Assembly: GCA_947177465.1 (NCBI GenBank)
Contig: CAMWUP010000102.1
Location: forward strand, 1 to 7,232
DNA from: an uncultured Lachnospiraceae bacterium
GTDB taxonomy: Bacteria > Bacillota > Clostridia > Lachnospirales > Lachnospiraceae
DNA: 7,232 bases
Direction of reading: 5' to 3'
The notes beneath the pieces are model-generated. The model had not been told where the DNA came from, did no database searches, and saw only the letters and a list, made by a program, of their open reading frames with translations. Position 1 is the stretch's first letter. Every line of letters begins with the position of its first letter. Position numbers and translations under genes: made by a program. Below are positions 5,143 to 7,232 of this stretch, piece after piece.

Positions 5143-5796
5143 ATGAGATTTTTCATCGATACGGCAAACATTGAGGACATTAAAAAAGCAAATGATATGG
5201 GTGTTATCTGCGGCGTTACCACCAATCCGTCCCTGATAGCAAAGGAAGGCCGCGTATTTGAGGAAGTCATTGCAGAGATTGCTTCCATCGTGGACGGTCC
5301 CATCAGCGGCGAGGTGAAAGCGACGACAGTGGATGCGGAAGGCATGATTGCAGAGGGACGTGCCATTGCGAAAATCCATCCCAATATGGTGGTAAAAATC
5401 CCTATGACCGTGGAAGGCTTAAAGGCGTGCAAGGTGCTGAGCGCAGAGGGCATCAAGACCAACGTTACCCTTATCTTCTCGGCAAATCAGGCGCTTCTTG
5501 CAGCAAGAGCGGGCGCTACCTATGTTTCTCCGTTCCTTGGCAGACTCGACGACATCAGCGTGCGCGGCGTGGATTTAATCCGTGAAATTTCCGATATCTT
5601 TGCGGTGACGGATTTAGATACCCAGATTATCGCGGCAAGCATCCGCAATCCGATTCATGTTACGGACTGCGCGCTGGCAGGGGCAGATATCGCGACCGTA
5701 CCCTATAGCGTTATCGTGCAGATGACAAAGCATCCGTTGACCGACGCCGGAATCGAAAAGTTTCAGGCGGATTACAGGGCTGTATTCGGAGAATAA
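5143..5796 (+). CDS. talC: Transaldolase, short TalC/FSA-type
   Basis: A 217-residue TIM-barrel aldolase of the small transaldolase / fructose-6-phosphate aldolase group; length is typical (about 214-220). Visible family residues are D6, the GVTTNPS block with N28, and the Schiff-base lysine K85 in VVKIP. The two positions known to separate the activities read E57 (Gln59 in E. coli FsaA) and F131 (Tyr131 in FsaA). Both are the transaldolase form, so the likely reaction is transfer of dihydroxyacetone between sugar phosphates in the non-oxidative pentose phosphate pathway, rather than aldol cleavage of fructose 6-phosphate. The start at 5143 has a GAGGAG site. The gene has its own promoter and a hairpin terminator follows, so it appears to be a single-gene unit. 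Confidence 0.93.
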   Translation: MRFFIDTANIEDIKKANDMGVICGVTTNPSLIAKEGRVFEEVIAEIASIVDGPISGEVKATTVDAEGMIAEGRAIAKIHPNMVVKIPMTVEGLKACKVLSAEGIKTNVTLIFSANQALLAARAGATYVSPFLGRLDDISVRGVDLIREISDIFAVTDLDTQIIAASIRNPIHVTDCALAGADIATVPYSVIVQMTKHPLTDAGIEKFQADYRAVFGE

Positions 5797-5822
5797 CAAG
5801 AAATAATATAGCAGACGAAAAG

Positions 5823-5857
5823 CGGCGGGCATAATTATGTCCGCCGTAATTGTATTT
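5823..5857 (+). terminator. Hairpin terminator after talC
   Basis: CGGCGGGCATAA (5823-5834) pairs with TTATGTCCGCCG (5835-5846) with one G-U pair; sterically, about a 10-bp stem with a four-base loop. A loose T-rich tract (TAATTGTATTT) follows. The T tract is imperfect, so efficiency is uncertain. Confidence 0.7.
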
Positions 5858-5879
5858 GGGAGGCTGTATATTGCGATTT

Positions 5880-5908
5880 TTGGGTGGAATTGTGGACAAA
5901 ATTATGCT
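5880..5908 (+). promoter_or_regulatory. Candidate promoter of the TPR lipoprotein gene
   Basis: TTGGGT (5880-5885), a 17-bp spacer and TATGCT (5903-5908). TTGTGG (5890-5895) with TAAAAA (5913-5918) is an alternative with the same spacing. A promoter is expected here because a terminator lies just upstream, but the choice is uncertain. Confidence 0.4.
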
Positions 5909-5948
5909 AAGATAAAAAAGATTAAGTCCATGAAGCGGGAGGAATGGT

Positions 5949-7025
5949 ATGGGGATAAGGTTAAATCGCAAAAACGGTGTACGGCGCTTTTTGATACAAT
6001 TGATTACGGCGACGCTGCTGATAGTATTTTCCGGCTGCGGAAAGCGGGGCGCAGGCTCCGGCGTGGAGGAAGGGATGCAGTATATTGCGGCCATGAATTA
6101 CAGCGCGGCGCTGGATTCCTTTACAGCGGCGGAAGCAAGCGGGGAAGACGCCAGACTGATTGCGCGCGGCAGGGGGATTGCCTGCATCGGGCTGACCGAT
6201 TATGAGGCGGCGGTGGAAAATCTGCTTTTATGCCTTTCTCTGAGCGATGGCATTGTGACGGATATGGACTATGATGTAAATTATTATCTGGCAGCGGCTT
6301 ATCAGAAGCTTGGCAGATATCAGGATGCGGAAGCGGTGTACAACGCCATTTTAGCGCTGAGACCCGGGGAGGCGGACGCCTACTATCTGCGCGGTAACGC
6401 CAGACTTTCACAGGGGCAGTTTGAGACGGCAAAAGAAGACTTTGATGCGGCAATCAGACTGGACCCTTCTGATTTTGCCCGTCTGATACAGGTCTACGAG
6501 GTGCTGGCGGCAAATGGTTACAAAGAGCCGGGGCGTGAATATTTGGAGACGGCGCTTGCCGAGCGTTCGGCAAAGATGGGTGCTTTCGATAAGGGCTGCA
6601 TCAACTACTATCTTGGAAATTATGAGCAGGCGCAGGTTCTTTTGGAGGATGCAAAGAGCAGCGGCACGGCGGATGCGTATCTGTATCTCGGTATGTCTTA
6701 CGAGGCGACCGGGGATTACAATTATGCGATTACGAATGTATACACAGGCTATTTGAACAGAAACGAGGGCAATGCCGAAATCTATAACCAGCTCGGACTT
6801 TGCTATATGAAACAGGGGGATTATGCATTGGCGCTCGAAGCCTTTCAGAATGCTATGCAGATTCCTGACAACGGCATGATACAGACCTTACAGTTTAACG
6901 AAATCATAGCTTATGAGCATTTGGGAGAATATACGCAGGCGACGGTTTTGCTGGACAATTATTTAAAGACCTATCCCGACGACGAGGTGGCGCAGAGGGA
7001 GTATGTTTTTCTTTCCACACGATAG
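5949..7025 (+). CDS. TPR-repeat lipoprotein
   Basis: A 358-residue exported protein. A positively charged start (RLNRKNGVRR), a hydrophobic stretch (about 14-27) and the lipobox-like FSGC ending at Cys30 suggest a lipoprotein anchored on the outer face of the membrane. Phe at -3 is less usual than Leu, so lipidation is likely but not certain. The rest is eight or so tetratricopeptide repeats, with recognisable units near 109-140, 143-174, 241-272, 276-308 and 314-345, carrying typical YxxLGxxYxxxGxYxxAxxxF patterns (for example YNQLGLCYMKQGDYALALEAF). TPRs are protein-binding scaffolds; the partner is unknown. The start has a GGAGG site about seven bases upstream. The gene follows the talC terminator and lies 47 bp before an acetyltransferase gene, possibly in one transcript. 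Confidence 0.85.
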   Translation: MGIRLNRKNGVRRFLIQLITATLLIVFSGCGKRGAGSGVEEGMQYIAAMNYSAALDSFTAAEASGEDARLIARGRGIACIGLTDYEAAVENLLLCLSLSDGIVTDMDYDVNYYLAAAYQKLGRYQDAEAVYNAILALRPGEADAYYLRGNARLSQGQFETAKEDFDAAIRLDPSDFARLIQVYEVLAANGYKEPGREYLETALAERSAKMGAFDKGCINYYLGNYEQAQVLLEDAKSSGTADAYLYLGMSYEATGDYNYAITNVYTGYLNRNEGNAEIYNQLGLCYMKQGDYALALEAFQNAMQIPDNGMIQTLQFNEIIAYEHLGEYTQATVLLDNYLKTYPDDEVAQREYVFLSTR

Positions 7026-7072
7026 AAGACGGAGATGCATTTTTGCAATGAAACAGGAGGTATTCATACATA

Positions 7073-7232
7073 ATGATGTACAAATTCAACGAAAAAGTGT
7101 CTGCAAAAGCATTGGCGGATTTACGTGAATCTGTGGGCTGGAACAGGATGGAAAGAGAGTATAAAAACCCTTTGATGGCATCGTATTACCATATTGCAGT
7201 TTATGAAGATGATAAACTGATTGGGTATATTG
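7073..7232 (+). CDS. GNAT N-acetyltransferase, N-terminal part (cut by window end)
   Basis: The first 53 residues of an open frame that runs off the window. LRESVGW, the NPL segment and the strand IAVYEDDKLIGYI resemble the opening of a GNAT acetyltransferase, an enzyme type that moves an acetyl group from acetyl-CoA to an amine; the acetyl-CoA binding motif lies beyond the edge. Two ATG codons stand in tandem (7073 and 7076), with AGGAGG at 7055-7060. The spacing of 12 or 15 bases is a little long; the first ATG is preferred, and no in-frame start is closer. The substrate is unknown. Confidence 0.7.
   Translation, partial: MMYKFNEKVSAKALADLRESVGWNRMEREYKNPLMASYYHIAVYEDDKLIGYI

Noticed and set aside
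1..7232. CRISPR arrays, transposases, phage or toxin-antitoxin genes, tRNA or rRNA genes
   Set aside because: Looked for by eye on both strands; no spaced repeats, terminal inverted repeats with a transposase, or RNA gene patterns other than the T-box were found.

Overview
This window looks like chromosomal DNA from a Firmicute of class Clostridia, most likely a Lachnospiraceae-type gut anaerobe. The signs are a threonine T-box leader, strong AGGAGG-type ribosome binding sites, TTGACA/TATAAT-like promoters, a DUF1540 cysteine-rich protein, a short transaldolase of the TalC/FSA type, and moderate GC. The taxonomic call is inference from gene content, not from a marker comparison.

Left end (1-550): about 58 bases of nearly pure G+C sequence run into the 3' end of a potassium channel gene, which carries the end of the pore helix and two TrkA-C (RCK-C) domains. 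The C-rich stretch does not encode the expected pore helix and is probably an end-of-contig artefact. Next (527-1865, minus strand) is a two-gene operon: a TetR/AcrR repressor followed by a CPBP/CAAX-protease-like membrane protein. Its genes overlap by 11 bp, and it is more AT-rich than its neighbours. It has a near-consensus promoter with two copies of a TGAAC-N3-GTTCA operator, one between -35 and -10 and one just downstream of the start of transcription. This is a clear autorepression layout. The CPBP gene runs 24 bp into the convergent channel gene.

Middle (1936-4627, plus strand): a promoter back-to-back with the tetR promoter drives a complete threonine T-box leader with specifier ACC, a UGGA acceptor-binding motif and a strong terminator. 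The first gene after the T-box is not thrS but a 73-residue single-span membrane protein with a Cys/His/acidic tail, followed by thrS. The leader holds a second, possibly switchable pair of hairpins after the terminator, and a small hairpin sits directly before the thrS ribosome binding site. The threonyl-tRNA synthetase has an intact editing site and zinc ligands, but a TCPFQ sequence in place of NCPGH and Glu in place of the threonine-contacting Asp.

Right part (4698-7232, plus strand): a duplicated DUF1540 cysteine-rich protein; talC with its own promoter and a downstream hairpin terminator; a TPR-repeat lipoprotein; and the start of a GNAT acetyltransferase cut by the window edge.

No CRISPR array, rRNA, tRNA, insertion sequence or phage gene was seen. 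The most interesting parts are the operator architecture of the TetR-CPBP unit and the membrane microprotein placed under threonine T-box control.
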